Shown: one piece after another, positions 52,181 to 60,766 of the stretch
Numbering within the stretch: position 1 is the stretch's first letter
Layout: each line of letters begins with the position of its first letter
Assembly (NCBI GenBank): GCA_028868825.1
Contig: JAGWTU010000004.1
Span: 102,020-166,019, forward strand
DNA: 64,000 nucleotides
Direction of reading: 5' to 3'
From: Burkholderiales bacterium
GTDB taxonomy: Bacteria > Pseudomonadota > Gammaproteobacteria > Burkholderiales > Burkholderiaceae_C
The notes under the pieces: model-generated
Told to the model about the DNA's origin: nothing
Seen by the model: the letters and a program-made list of their open reading frames with translations, nothing else
Database searches by the model: none
Translations under genes and position numbers: made by a program

Positions 52181-52376
52181 CGGTTCACGCGAAGTCCGGC
52201 ATGTGGGTCACCGGTCCGCTGCGGCAGCCTGGGAAGTCCGCTCGAACTGTGGCTGCTCACAAGCGGCACCGCTGAAGCGATCCCGCATCGACATCACGGC
52301 GTTCTCAGCGCGCCGCGTGAAGCTCGCCAAGTCGGCGCAACGAGTGGTGGCTAGAGACTTGGCGGCCGATCCGGGA

Positions 52377-53225
52377 TCAGTTCGGCGGCAGCACGACGTT
52401 CGCCTGGCCGGTACCCGATGCGACGAAGTAGGGCGTCACCATCTCGGCGCGGCCCTCGTAGCGATCCCAACCCAGCGCCGCGAGCAGCATCGCCGTGTCG
52501 TGCATCCAGCCCTCGCCGTAGCAGGCCTTGGCGTAGGTGGGCAGCATCGCCGTGAATTCCTTCCACCGCGCGGTCTGCCAGAGTTCCATCGCTCGCAGGT
52601 CGCATTGACGGTAGAACTCGTCGCTGATCTCGTAGGGCTTCTCGAACACCACGGCGTTGTCGTGGATGCGGTGCGAGAACGACCCGCTGGCGACAATCGC
52701 CACCTTCTCGCGCCCGGCCTCGATGGCCTCGCGGAACGCGGCGCCGACGCGGCGGCTTTCCTCGATCGTCGAATAGGCGCACCAGCCCGAGACCGAGACG
52801 ACCTTGATGTCGCGGCCGAGCTTCATGAAATGCATCGGCACCAGCGTGCCGTACTCCAGCCCGAGGCTGTCGTTGTGGTGCGAGATCGTCGGCACGCCGC
52901 GCTCGGTGGCCTTCGCGGCCAGCGCATCGGCCAGCGAAGGGTTGCCGCAATGGTCGTATTCGAAATCGGTGAGCTGGGTCGGGAATTCGCTGCTCGTGAG
53001 CTTGCCGCGGAAAGTGGCGCCGCCATTGACGTGATAGGCCGCATTGCTGAGCCAATGCGTGTCGAGGATGACGACCGATGTCGCACCGCTGGCGCGAACG
53101 CGCTGGCCGATCTGCTCGAGCCCCTCGATGGCGTCGGCGCGGCAGCCGTGCAACGGCCCGGGCAGTTCCGACAGCACCATGCGCGGAATATGGGTGACCT
53201 TGGCGGCGAAGACGAGTTGGGACAA
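52377..53225 (-). CDS. hpaD: 3,4-dihydroxyphenylacetate 2,3-dioxygenase-like extradiol dioxygenase
   Basis: This 282-residue class III (LigB-type) enzyme probably opens a catechol ring by meta-cleavage, as E. coli HpaD does for homoprotocatechuate. Shared blocks are AAKVTHIPRMVLSELPG, HGCRADAI, DTHWLSNAAYHVN, LEYGTLVPM, ASGSFSHRI and CYGEGWMHDTAMLL. The start is a TTG at 53223-53225, chosen because AAAGGAG lies six bases before it and the product then begins MSQLVFAAKV like HpaD; no ATG fits. No other gene of a homoprotocatechuate pathway is adjacent. A LysR gene diverges from it. Confidence 0.88.
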   Translation of the reverse strand: MSQLVFAAKVTHIPRMVLSELPGPLHGCRADAIEGLEQIGQRVRASGATSVVILDTHWLSNAAYHVNGGATFRGKLTSSEFPTQLTDFEYDHCGNPSLADALAAKATERGVPTISHHNDSLGLEYGTLVPMHFMKLGRDIKVVSVSGWCAYSTIEESRRVGAAFREAIEAGREKVAIVASGSFSHRIHDNAVVFEKPYEISDEFYRQCDLRAMELWQTARWKEFTAMLPTYAKACYGEGWMHDTAMLLAALGWDRYEGRAEMVTPYFVASGTGQANVVLPPN

Positions 53226-53416
53226 AGCAGACTCCTTTACGCGATGGACGAGAAAGCCAGTGTCGATGCCGGTCCCGCCGCACACAATCGATCGTTGCTG
53301 GTGGATTGGCCAGCCCGGCTCCGCAATCCGGTGCCTCCGCCTCCCTTCGCCGGGGGCCACGTGCCGCCCCGATGGCCGGCGTCGGGTCGAGTCGGGCCTC
53401 GGTAGAATCGAGCCAC

Positions 53417-54331
53417 ATGCGCTACCAGCGTCTCGACCTCAACCTGCTCACAGCGCTGCGTGCGCTGCTGACGGAGAAGAACGTCACCCGCGCCGGCGAA
53501 TCGCTGTGCGTGAGCCAGTCGGCGATGAGCGGCATCCTGGCGCGGCTGCGCGAGTATTTCGACGATCAGCTCATCGTCCCGGTGGGTCGCCGCATGGAGC
53601 TCACGCCGCTGGGCGAGAGCCTGGTCGGCAAGGTCAACGACCTGATCCTGATGGTCGACGCGACGCTCGGCACCAAGCCCGAGTTCGACCCGGCGACGAC
53701 GCGCCGGCACTTCAATATCGTCGCCTCCGATTTCGTCGTCACCGTGCTGCTGCTCGACGTGCTGCGCGACCTCGCGCAGCGCGCACCCGGCGTGACGATC
53801 GAATTCCGACAGCCCCATCGCCAGTCCTACCAGGACCTGGAAACGGGTGAGGTCGATTTCATGATCGCGCCCGAATGGTCGAACACGCCGGGCTTCTCGC
53901 ATGCGCAGCTGTTCGAGGACGGCTACAGCGGCGTCGTCGCCCGGGACAACCCCGATGTCGGTGACTCGGTGACGCTCGAGCAGTACCTGGCGCTGGGCCA
54001 TGTCGTGTGCATCACCAACAGCGGCACGCCGATGTTCGACAACTGGTTTGCGAAGCAGCATGGACAGGCGCGGCGCGTCGAGGTCGGCTTTCCCGGCTTC
54101 GCGATGCTGCCCTTCCTGGTCGTCGGCACGCGCCGCTTCGCGACGCTGCACTCGCGCCAGGCGGTGCTGGCCTGCCAGGGCAAGTCGCTGCGCCGGGTGC
54201 GGCTCGAATTCGAGTGTCCGCCCTTCGTCGAGATGCTGCAGTGGCACAAGTACCGCGACCACGACCCGGGCAGCCTCTGGCTGCGCGAGCGCATCGTCGA
54301 GCGTGCGCAGGCGCTGCCGGCGCTGGGCTAG
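53417..54331 (+). CDS. LysR-family transcriptional regulator (NodD/LinR-like)
   Basis: This 304-residue regulator has an N-terminal winged helix (LDLNLLTALRALLTEKNVTRAGESLCVSQSAMSGILARLREYF) and a periplasmic-binding-protein-like effector domain. It is divergent from the hpaD-like gene across 191 bp, the usual layout for a LysR protein controlling its neighbour. The inducer is probably an aromatic compound, by context. A hairpin follows its stop. Confidence 0.92.
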   Translation: MRYQRLDLNLLTALRALLTEKNVTRAGESLCVSQSAMSGILARLREYFDDQLIVPVGRRMELTPLGESLVGKVNDLILMVDATLGTKPEFDPATTRRHFNIVASDFVVTVLLLDVLRDLAQRAPGVTIEFRQPHRQSYQDLETGEVDFMIAPEWSNTPGFSHAQLFEDGYSGVVARDNPDVGDSVTLEQYLALGHVVCITNSGTPMFDNWFAKQHGQARRVEVGFPGFAMLPFLVVGTRRFATLHSRQAVLACQGKSLRRVRLEFECPPFVEMLQWHKYRDHDPGSLWLRERIVERAQALPALG

Positions 54332-54332
54332 C

Positions 54333-54367
54333 TGCCAGCCGGCCGGGCCTCGGCCGGCGCGCTGGCA
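54333..54367 (+). terminator. Hairpin after the LysR gene
   Basis: TGCCAGC (54333-54339) pairs with GCTGGCA (54361-54367), with an inner CGGCCG repeat, directly after the LysR stop. No T-run follows, so termination is only possible. Confidence 0.45.
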
Positions 54368-54464
54368 TCGGCGGCGCCAATAAGGACAATCGCGACAAAC
54401 GATTTCCCGCCCGACGCCTCGGTGCTTACCCTGCGCGGCATCGCCCACTACCGGCTCAGCTCCC

Positions 54465-54698
54465 ATGTCGTTCTCTGCCAGCGAGCGCCACACGCTCCTG
54501 ATCACCCCCCAACTCGGCCCGCGCATCATCAGCCGCCTCGAAGAGGTGGGGCTCGATTCGGTCGACAAGCTGCGCGCGGTCGGCATCGACGAGGCGGTGC
54601 GCCGCGTCTGCGACCGCGTCGGCTCGCCGGCCTGGCGCAATCGCCAGCGACCGCTGGCGCGCGCGCTGGCCGACGTCGTCGCCGGCGCGGCGGCCTGA
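54465..54698 (+). CDS. Small helix-hairpin-helix protein
   Basis: This 77-residue protein contains ITPQLGPRIISRLEEVGLDSVDKLRAVGIDEAVRRV, a helix-hairpin-helix arrangement like the C-terminal domain of TfoX-type proteins, which often contacts DNA or proteins. The function is unknown. It ends 10 bp before the large FAD oxidoreductase gene and may be co-transcribed with it. Confidence 0.65.
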   Translation: MSFSASERHTLLITPQLGPRIISRLEEVGLDSVDKLRAVGIDEAVRRVCDRVGSPAWRNRQRPLARALADVVAGAAA

Positions 54699-54708
54699 GG
54701 CAGCCGCC

Positions 54709-56562
54709 ATGGAAACCTACGACATCGTCGCGATGGGCGCCGGCCACAACGGCCTCGTCGCCGCCGCCTATCTCGCCAAGGCCGGCAAGAAGGTGCTGGT
54801 GCTCGAGCGCAAGCCCTACCCCGGCGGCGGTGTCAGCACGCAACAGCTGAACACGCCGGGCTACTGGCATGACGAGCACAGCAGCGTGCACATCATGATC
54901 CAGGGCAACCCGATGCTGCGCCAGGACGAGCTCGGGCTTATTTCGAAGTTCGGGCTGAAGTACCACTACTCCCCGGTGCCGCACGCCACCGTCTTCCCCG
55001 ACCAGTCGGTACTCTATACCTACAAGGACATCGACAAGACCTGCGCATGCTTCGCCAAGGTCTCGCCCAAGGACGCCGAGACCTACCGCGGCTTCGTCAA
55101 GACGAGCCAGCAGATCCTGCAGATGTTCATGCCGGGGCTCTATTCGCCGCCGCCACCGCTGGGCGAACTCGTCGCGATGCTCGACCGCAGCGACGAAGGC
55201 CGGCTCATGCTCGACTACATGAACCGCGACTGCCTGGACCTCGTGAACCGGCTCTACGAGAGCGACAAGGTCAAGATCCACCTGCTGCGGCTGGTGAGCG
55301 AGAACCTGCAGGCGCCCAACGAACTCGGCACCGGCATGGGCGTGCTGCTGATGCCCGGCATCATCCACACCTACGGCGTCTCGCAGCCCATCGGCGGCAG
55401 CGGCAAACTCACCGAAGCGCTGGTGCGCGCGATCGAGAGCTGCGGCGGCGAGGTGCGCTGCAATGCCGAGGTCGAACAGATCACGACCTCGGGCGGCCGC
55501 GCGAACGGCGTGCGGCTCAAGGGCGGCGAGACGATCGCCGCGCGCGACGCCGTCATTGGCGCGATCCATCCGCATGTGATCCGCCGCTTCGTCGAAGGCG
55601 TTCCCGAGCCGGTCATGCAGCGCGCCGAACGCGCGACGCTGGCGCCGTTCTCGATCATGGTCAGCCATTACGACCTGCGCGAGCCGACGAAATTCATCGC
55701 CGACCCCGATATCGGACTGGCGACGATGCTCGAATTCATGGCCACCGACAAGCTCGACGAGATGATCGCCGACTTCGACGATCTCAAGCGCGGCTTGATC
55801 ACGCCGCGCCGCCTGTGCGCCGGCGGCGACGAGAGCATCGGCGACAAGACCCGCGTGCCGCCGGGCGCCGGGATGTTCCACGGCATCACCTTCGCGCCGT
55901 ACACGGTGAAGGACCCGCGCTTCGCCTCGCGCGGCGGCTGGGACGATTACAAGGAAGAGATCGGCGACCTCTCGCTGCAGCATTACCGCAACTTCGTCAG
56001 CAACCTGACGAGCGAGAACATCATCGCGCGCAAGATCGTCAGCCCGCTGGACCTCGAACGCAGCAGCCCCAACAGCATGATGCGCGGCGACCTGCATGGC
56101 GTGGCGCCTTATTTTTATCAGAGCGCCGGCCATCGGCCGACACCCGACCTCGGCCAGTTCACCGTGCCGGGCGTCGATCGCCTGTATCTCGCCGGGCCTT
56201 TCCAGCATCCGGGCGGCGGCGTCTACGGCGCTGGCCGCGCGACGGCGATCAAGATGTTCGAGCAGCTCGGCATGGACTTCGCCGCCGTCAGCGGCGGCAC
56301 GCGCCAGGACAGCGGCGTGCCGGCGACGATCGCCGCGGCCAGGACCGAAGGGATGGTGCTGCGCGGCAGCGCCGACGAGGAGCTGATGCATGTCGAGGCG
56401 ATCGACCGCGTCGGCAACGAACTCGTGATCAAGGGCAAGAGCTTCGGCACGATGCCGCTCGAGGCGCGGCTCGACGGGGCCTCGGCGCGCGCGGGGCTGA
56501 AGATGCTGGGCTTGTCCAAGCTCGCGTTCCTGGCCACGCTGCCGTTCCGCAGCGGCAAGTGA
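54709..56562 (+). CDS. FAD-dependent oxidoreductase, PYROXD2/phytoene-desaturase-like
   Basis: This 617-residue flavoprotein starts with the Rossmann dinucleotide fold (YDIVAMGAGHNGLVAAAYLAKAGKKVLVLE) and the conserved PGGGVSTQQ stretch. A C-terminal FAD block is seen (GVDRLYLAGPFQHPGGGVYGAGRATAIKMFEQL). This is the CrtI-like amine-oxidase/desaturase superfamily, but no carotenoid genes are nearby. A dehydrogenase of a carbonyl or cyclic compound is more likely by context. An SDR gene follows seven bases after its stop. Confidence 0.85.
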   Translation: METYDIVAMGAGHNGLVAAAYLAKAGKKVLVLERKPYPGGGVSTQQLNTPGYWHDEHSSVHIMIQGNPMLRQDELGLISKFGLKYHYSPVPHATVFPDQSVLYTYKDIDKTCACFAKVSPKDAETYRGFVKTSQQILQMFMPGLYSPPPPLGELVAMLDRSDEGRLMLDYMNRDCLDLVNRLYESDKVKIHLLRLVSENLQAPNELGTGMGVLLMPGIIHTYGVSQPIGGSGKLTEALVRAIESCGGEVRCNAEVEQITTSGGRANGVRLKGGETIAARDAVIGAIHPHVIRRFVEGVPEPVMQRAERATLAPFSIMVSHYDLREPTKFIADPDIGLATMLEFMATDKLDEMIADFDDLKRGLITPRRLCAGGDESIGDKTRVPPGAGMFHGITFAPYTVKDPRFASRGGWDDYKEEIGDLSLQHYRNFVSNLTSENIIARKIVSPLDLERSSPNSMMRGDLHGVAPYFYQSAGHRPTPDLGQFTVPGVDRLYLAGPFQHPGGGVYGAGRATAIKMFEQLGMDFAAVSGGTRQDSGVPATIAAARTEGMVLRGSADEELMHVEAIDRVGNELVIKGKSFGTMPLEARLDGASARAGLKMLGLSKLAFLATLPFRSGK

Positions 56563-56569
56563 GGGTGCG

Positions 56570-57316
56570 ATGAAGAGGCACTCCACCAACCGCGTCGCGC
56601 TCGTCACCGGCGCCGCTCGCGGACTCGGCCAGGTCTTCGCCGAACGGCTGGCGCAGGACGGCTGCAAGCTCGTGCTCGTCGACCTCGGCCCCTGCGAACA
56701 GACGCGCGGGCTCGTCGAGCGCGCCGGGTCGAGCGCCTGGGACATCCCCTGCGACCTCGCCGATGGCGACGCCGTCGAGCGTCTGATCGGGCAAGCCACT
56801 GCAGCCACCGGCGGCATCGACATCCTCGTCAACAACGCCGCGTTCCAGCCGATGATGGCGTGGCACGAATTGAAAGCCGCAACGCTGCGCCGCATCCTGG
56901 CCGTCAATACCGAGGCCAGCTTCCTGCTCGCGCAGGGTTTCGCGCCGAAGATGATCGAGCGCGGCTGGGGCCGCATCGTCAACCTCGCGTCGAGCTCGGC
57001 CTGGGCGCCGCCGCCCGGATTCACGGGCTATATCGCGAGCAAGATGGCCAATATCGGGCTTATGCGGTCGCTGGCGCTCGAACTCGGCGACCAGGGCATC
57101 ACCGTCAACGCGATCGCGCCCGGGCTCACGCGCACCGAGGCGGCGGCGCGCGACGTGCCGGACTTCATCTGGGAGCGGGTGAAGGGCCAGCAGCTGATCC
57201 ATCGCGTCGGCGAGCCGCGCGATCTCGTCGGTGCGATGTCGTTCCTGTGCTCGGACGATGCGGCCTTCATCACCGGCCAGACGCTCCATGTCGACGGTGG
57301 CGCCGTCCTCGGATGA
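56570..57316 (+). CDS. Short-chain dehydrogenase/reductase
   Basis: This 248-residue classical SDR probably oxidises or reduces an alcohol/ketone pair with NAD(P). It has the cofactor motif VTGAARGLG (12-20), NNAAF, a Ser near 141-143, and the catalytic Tyr154-x3-Lys158 (GYIASKMA). It closely follows the PYROXD2-like gene, so the two may act on the same substrate. The substrate is unknown. Confidence 0.92.
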   Translation: MKRHSTNRVALVTGAARGLGQVFAERLAQDGCKLVLVDLGPCEQTRGLVERAGSSAWDIPCDLADGDAVERLIGQATAATGGIDILVNNAAFQPMMAWHELKAATLRRILAVNTEASFLLAQGFAPKMIERGWGRIVNLASSSAWAPPPGFTGYIASKMANIGLMRSLALELGDQGITVNAIAPGLTRTEAAARDVPDFIWERVKGQQLIHRVGEPRDLVGAMSFLCSDDAAFITGQTLHVDGGAVLG

Positions 57317-57337
57317 TGCGCGCTATCGTTCATTGAA

Positions 57338-58783
57338 ATGGACCTGAGCGAACTGCGTGCCGCCTTCTCCGGCCGTCTCCATATCGACGCCGCCGACCAG
57401 GCACCCTTTCTCACCGACTGGCGCGGCAAATGGACCGGCCGCGCGATAGCAGTAGCCCAGCCCGACACGACGGCCGATGTCGCCGCCGTGCTGCGCTGGT
57501 GCCACGCGCGCCGCGTGCCGGTCGTGCCGCAGGGCGGCAACACGGGGCTGTCGGGCGGCGCGACACCCGACGGCTCGGGGCGCGCGCTGCTGCTGTCGCT
57601 GTCGCGATTGAACCGCGTGCGCGCCGTCGATGCAGCCAATGGATCGATGGTCGTCGAGGCCGGCGTCACGCTCGTCCAGGCGCAGGACGCAGCGCGTGAG
57701 GCGGGGCGGCTGTTCCCGCTCAGCCTCGCCGCCGAGGGCAGTTGCACGATAGGCGGCAACCTCGCGAGCAACGCCGGGGGCGTGCAGGTGCTGCGCTACG
57801 GCAATGCGCGCGAACTCTGCCTCGGCATCGAGGTCGTGACGCCCGAGGGCGAAGTCTGGGACGGCCTGCGCGCGCTGCGCAAGGACAACACCGGCTACGA
57901 CCTGCGCGACCTCTACATCGGCAGCGAGGGCACGCTGGGCGTCATCACCGCCGCAGCGCTGAAGTTGTTTCCGCTGCCGGCGGCGCAGGTCGCCGCTTTC
58001 GTCGCCCTGCCGTCGCCGGCCGCGGCGGTCGAACTGCTGCAGCGCGCGCAGGCGGCGCTGGGCGCGACGCTGACGGCCTTCGAACTGATGAGCGACACCT
58101 GCATCGCGCTGGTCGAAAAACACCGCCCGGGGGCGCGGCTGCCGCTGGCCGAACGCTCGCCCTGGTACGTGCTGGCCGAAGTCAGCGATGCGCGCAGCGA
58201 GGCCCATGCCACCGAAGCGATCGAGGCGCTGCTCGGCGACGCGATGGAAGCGGGGCTCGTCGGCGACGCCGCGATCTCGACCAGCCTGGCGCAGTTCGAT
58301 GCGCTGTGGGCGCTGCGCGAGGACATCAGCGAAGCGCAGAGCGCCGAAGGCAGGACGATCAAGCACGACATCGCGCTGCCGATCTCGCGCATCGCCGAAT
58401 TCGTCGCCGCCACCGATGCCGCGATCGCGGCCCAATTCGCCGGCGTGCGGCTGGTCGTGTTCGGCCACGTCGGCGACGGCAATCTGCACTACAACGTCTC
58501 GCCGGCGGCCGACCGGCTCGGGCGCGAGCACGAGGGCGGTTTCGTCGCGCTCGAGGCGCCGTTGAACCGCCTCGTCCACGATGCCGTCGCCGCGCGCGGC
58601 GGCTCGATCTCGGCCGAGCACGGGCTGGGCGTGCTGCGGCGCGACGAAGCGGCGCGCTACAAGTCGGCGGTCGAATTGAAGCTGATGCGCGCGGTGAAGA
58701 CCGCGCTCGACCCGCTCGGCCTGATGAACCCGGCCAAGCTGCTGCCGCCGGGGCCGCCCGGGCCGGCCGGCGGCGCGGCTTGA
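57338..58783 (+). CDS. FAD-linked oxidase, GlcD/D-2-hydroxyglutarate dehydrogenase-like
   Basis: This 481-residue protein has a PCMH-type FAD-binding domain (VPVVPQGGNTGLSGGATPDGSGRALLLSLSRLNRV and GSCTIGGNLASNAGGVQVLRYG). Its C-terminal domain carries the family motifs FGHVGDGNLHYNV and EHGLGVLRRDE with the metal/substrate histidines. Such enzymes oxidise D-2-hydroxyacids to 2-oxoacids. It lies 21 bp after the SDR gene and upstream of a LysR gene and a 2-hydroxyacid-dehydrogenase-like gene, in keeping with hydroxyacid catabolism. Confidence 0.9.
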   Translation: MDLSELRAAFSGRLHIDAADQAPFLTDWRGKWTGRAIAVAQPDTTADVAAVLRWCHARRVPVVPQGGNTGLSGGATPDGSGRALLLSLSRLNRVRAVDAANGSMVVEAGVTLVQAQDAAREAGRLFPLSLAAEGSCTIGGNLASNAGGVQVLRYGNARELCLGIEVVTPEGEVWDGLRALRKDNTGYDLRDLYIGSEGTLGVITAAALKLFPLPAAQVAAFVALPSPAAAVELLQRAQAALGATLTAFELMSDTCIALVEKHRPGARLPLAERSPWYVLAEVSDARSEAHATEAIEALLGDAMEAGLVGDAAISTSLAQFDALWALREDISEAQSAEGRTIKHDIALPISRIAEFVAATDAAIAAQFAGVRLVVFGHVGDGNLHYNVSPAADRLGREHEGGFVALEAPLNRLVHDAVAARGGSISAEHGLGVLRRDEAARYKSAVELKLMRAVKTALDPLGLMNPAKLLPPGPPGPAGGAA

Positions 58784-58803
58784 GGTCCGCCGCGTAGTCA
58801 CCG

Positions 58804-59736
58804 ATGGCACTGGCCCGCATCACGATCCGCCAATGCGAGGCCTTCGTCGCCGTCGCCGACACGCTGAGCTTCGTGCGCGCCGGCCATCGGCTCGGGCTGA
58901 CCCCGTCGGCGGTGAGCCAGCTCGTCGCCGAACTCGAGGGCATCGTCGGCTTCCGCGTCTTCGACCGCAGCACGCGCCGCGTCACGCTGTCGCAGCCGGG
59001 GCGCGACTTCCTCGGCCCGGTGCAGAGCCTGCTGCGCCATCTGCAATTGGCCGAATCGGCGGCGTCGGACATGCGCCATCGCGCCGCCGGCGTCGTGCGC
59101 ATCGGCGCGCCGCAGGTGCTCGCGGGTTCGGTGCTGCCGGCGGCGCTGAAGGCCTTCGGCGCCGAGCGCCCGCGCGTCGTCGTGCGCATCCGCGACACGC
59201 CGGTCGATGCGATGCTGGAGCGCGTCGCCGCCGGCGACCTCGACCTCGCACTCGGGCCGGACCGTGCCAGCGACGCGATGATCGAACGCCAGCCGATGTT
59301 CGACAGCCCCTGGGTGCTGTGGTGCGCGCGTTCGCACCCGCTGGCGGCGCGGCGGCTGCTGCGCTGGTCCGATCTGCGCAGCGTGGCGCTGGTGGCCGCC
59401 GGTCGCGACCATGAGATCAGCGTCGCGCAGATGCGTGCCAACGTGCCCGACGGCGAGGGCATCGTGCCGGTCGACGTCGTCGACAACGTCAGCACGGCGC
59501 TGGGCATCGCGGCCGTCGGGCTCGCGGCGACGCTGGCGCCGGCCTATGTCGGCATCGTCGCGCGGCCGCTGGGCCTCGTGATGAAACGCGTCACCGATCC
59601 CGAGGCGGTGCGCCAGGTCTGCCTCTACCGCTCGGCCTCGCGATCGATGCCGCCGGCGGCGCAGGCCTTTGCCGACTTCCTCGCCGATTGGCTGCGCGAT
59701 TGGCCCGGCACGGCACCGCGCCGGCCCGGGCACTGA
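58804..59736 (+). CDS. LysR-family transcriptional regulator
   Basis: This 310-residue protein has the LysR winged helix (ITIRQCEAFVAVADTLSFVRAGHRLGLTPSAVSQLVAELEGIVGFRVFDRSTRRVTLS) and a LysR substrate-binding domain (VRIGAPQVLAGSVLPAALKAF). It is of the CbbR/CysB-like general subtype with no clear inducer. It is co-directional with both neighbours and lies 20 bp after the FAD oxidase gene. Confidence 0.92.
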   Translation: MALARITIRQCEAFVAVADTLSFVRAGHRLGLTPSAVSQLVAELEGIVGFRVFDRSTRRVTLSQPGRDFLGPVQSLLRHLQLAESAASDMRHRAAGVVRIGAPQVLAGSVLPAALKAFGAERPRVVVRIRDTPVDAMLERVAAGDLDLALGPDRASDAMIERQPMFDSPWVLWCARSHPLAARRLLRWSDLRSVALVAAGRDHEISVAQMRANVPDGEGIVPVDVVDNVSTALGIAAVGLAATLAPAYVGIVARPLGLVMKRVTDPEAVRQVCLYRSASRSMPPAAQAFADFLADWLRDWPGTAPRRPGH

Positions 59737-59788
59737 GTCCTGTCGCAGGCTACGGGCTCGGGCGCGGAACCATCGGCTTGCTTCCCGG

Positions 59789-60757
59789 GTGAACACCTTG
59801 CCGCGCATCCTCTACATCGGTGCCCCCGAAGCGAGTGCAGCCAGTTTCTCCGACATGGCGCGCGCGGCGCTGCCGGGACTCGATCTGGTGGCCGTGGATG
59901 GCAAGGAGGCCGCCATGGCCCATGCCGCGGACTGCGAGGCCATGATCGGGCACCACTTCCAGTTCGACGACGCACTCGTGGCACGCGCGCCGAGGCTGCG
60001 GTGGATACAGTCGTTGACGACGGGTACGGACCACATCCTGACCTTGCGCTCGTTGGCGCCCGAGGTGATCGTCACGTCGACGCGCGGCATGCATGGACCG
60101 CAGATGTCGAAGCTCATCTTCCTGCACATGCTGGCCCTGGCGCGCGACTTCCCGCGCATGCAGCGCAATCAGGCCGCGGCGGTCTGGCAGCGCTGGCCGC
60201 AGCCGCTGCTGTGGGGCAAGACGGCGGTCATCGTCGGCGTGGGTGCGATCGCCGAGGCGCTGGCGCCACGTTGCAAGGCGTTCGGCATGGCGGTGCACGG
60301 CGTGTCGGGCACGCCGCGCGCGGTCCAGGGATTCGATCAGGTCCATGCGCGCAGGGACATCGCGGCGGCCGCGGCGTTGGCGGATTTCCTGCTCGTCATC
60401 GTGCCCCTGTCGGCGCAGACCGAAAACCTGATCGACGCGCATGTGCTGGCCGCGATGAAACCGGGCGCGTACATCGTGAACGCGGCCCGTGGCGGCGTGT
60501 TGGACGAAACGGTGCTGCTCGCATCTCTGCGTGCCGGCCGCATCGCCGGCGCCGGGCTGGACGTCTTCCGCCAACAGCCGCTGCCTGCCGACAGCCCCTG
60601 GTGGCACGAGCCGAAGGTCATCGTCACGCCCCTGGTCGGCGGCATGAGCGACATCTACCTGCAGCAGGCCTTTCCCATCGTCGAAGCCAATCTGCGCCAC
60701 TTCATCGCGGGGCGCAGTGACGCCATGCACAACATCGTCGATCGCGGCGCAGCCTGA
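59789..60757 (+). CDS. D-2-hydroxyacid dehydrogenase-like protein with altered catalytic residues
   Basis: This 322-residue protein has the 2-hydroxyacid dehydrogenase fold, with the NAD-binding helix region (GKTAVIVGVGAIAEALAPRCKAFGM) and NAARGGVLDE holding Arg234. The other two residues of the usual catalytic set are replaced: the Glu of DVFxxEP is Gln263 (DVFRQQP) and the His of TPH is Leu282 (VTPLVGG). It may be inactive, or catalyse a different step. No ATG fits; GTG at 59789 is chosen. It precedes a creatinase-like gene by nine bases. Confidence 0.85.
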   Translation: MNTLPRILYIGAPEASAASFSDMARAALPGLDLVAVDGKEAAMAHAADCEAMIGHHFQFDDALVARAPRLRWIQSLTTGTDHILTLRSLAPEVIVTSTRGMHGPQMSKLIFLHMLALARDFPRMQRNQAAAVWQRWPQPLLWGKTAVIVGVGAIAEALAPRCKAFGMAVHGVSGTPRAVQGFDQVHARRDIAAAAALADFLLVIVPLSAQTENLIDAHVLAAMKPGAYIVNAARGGVLDETVLLASLRAGRIAGAGLDVFRQQPLPADSPWWHEPKVIVTPLVGGMSDIYLQQAFPIVEANLRHFIAGRSDAMHNIVDRGAA

Positions 60758-60766
60758 GGATCCGCC

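Noticed and set aside
52125..52376. Possible short gene or transposase relic after the integrase
   Set aside because: Short frames exist, but none resembles a known domain and none has a convincing ribosome-binding site.
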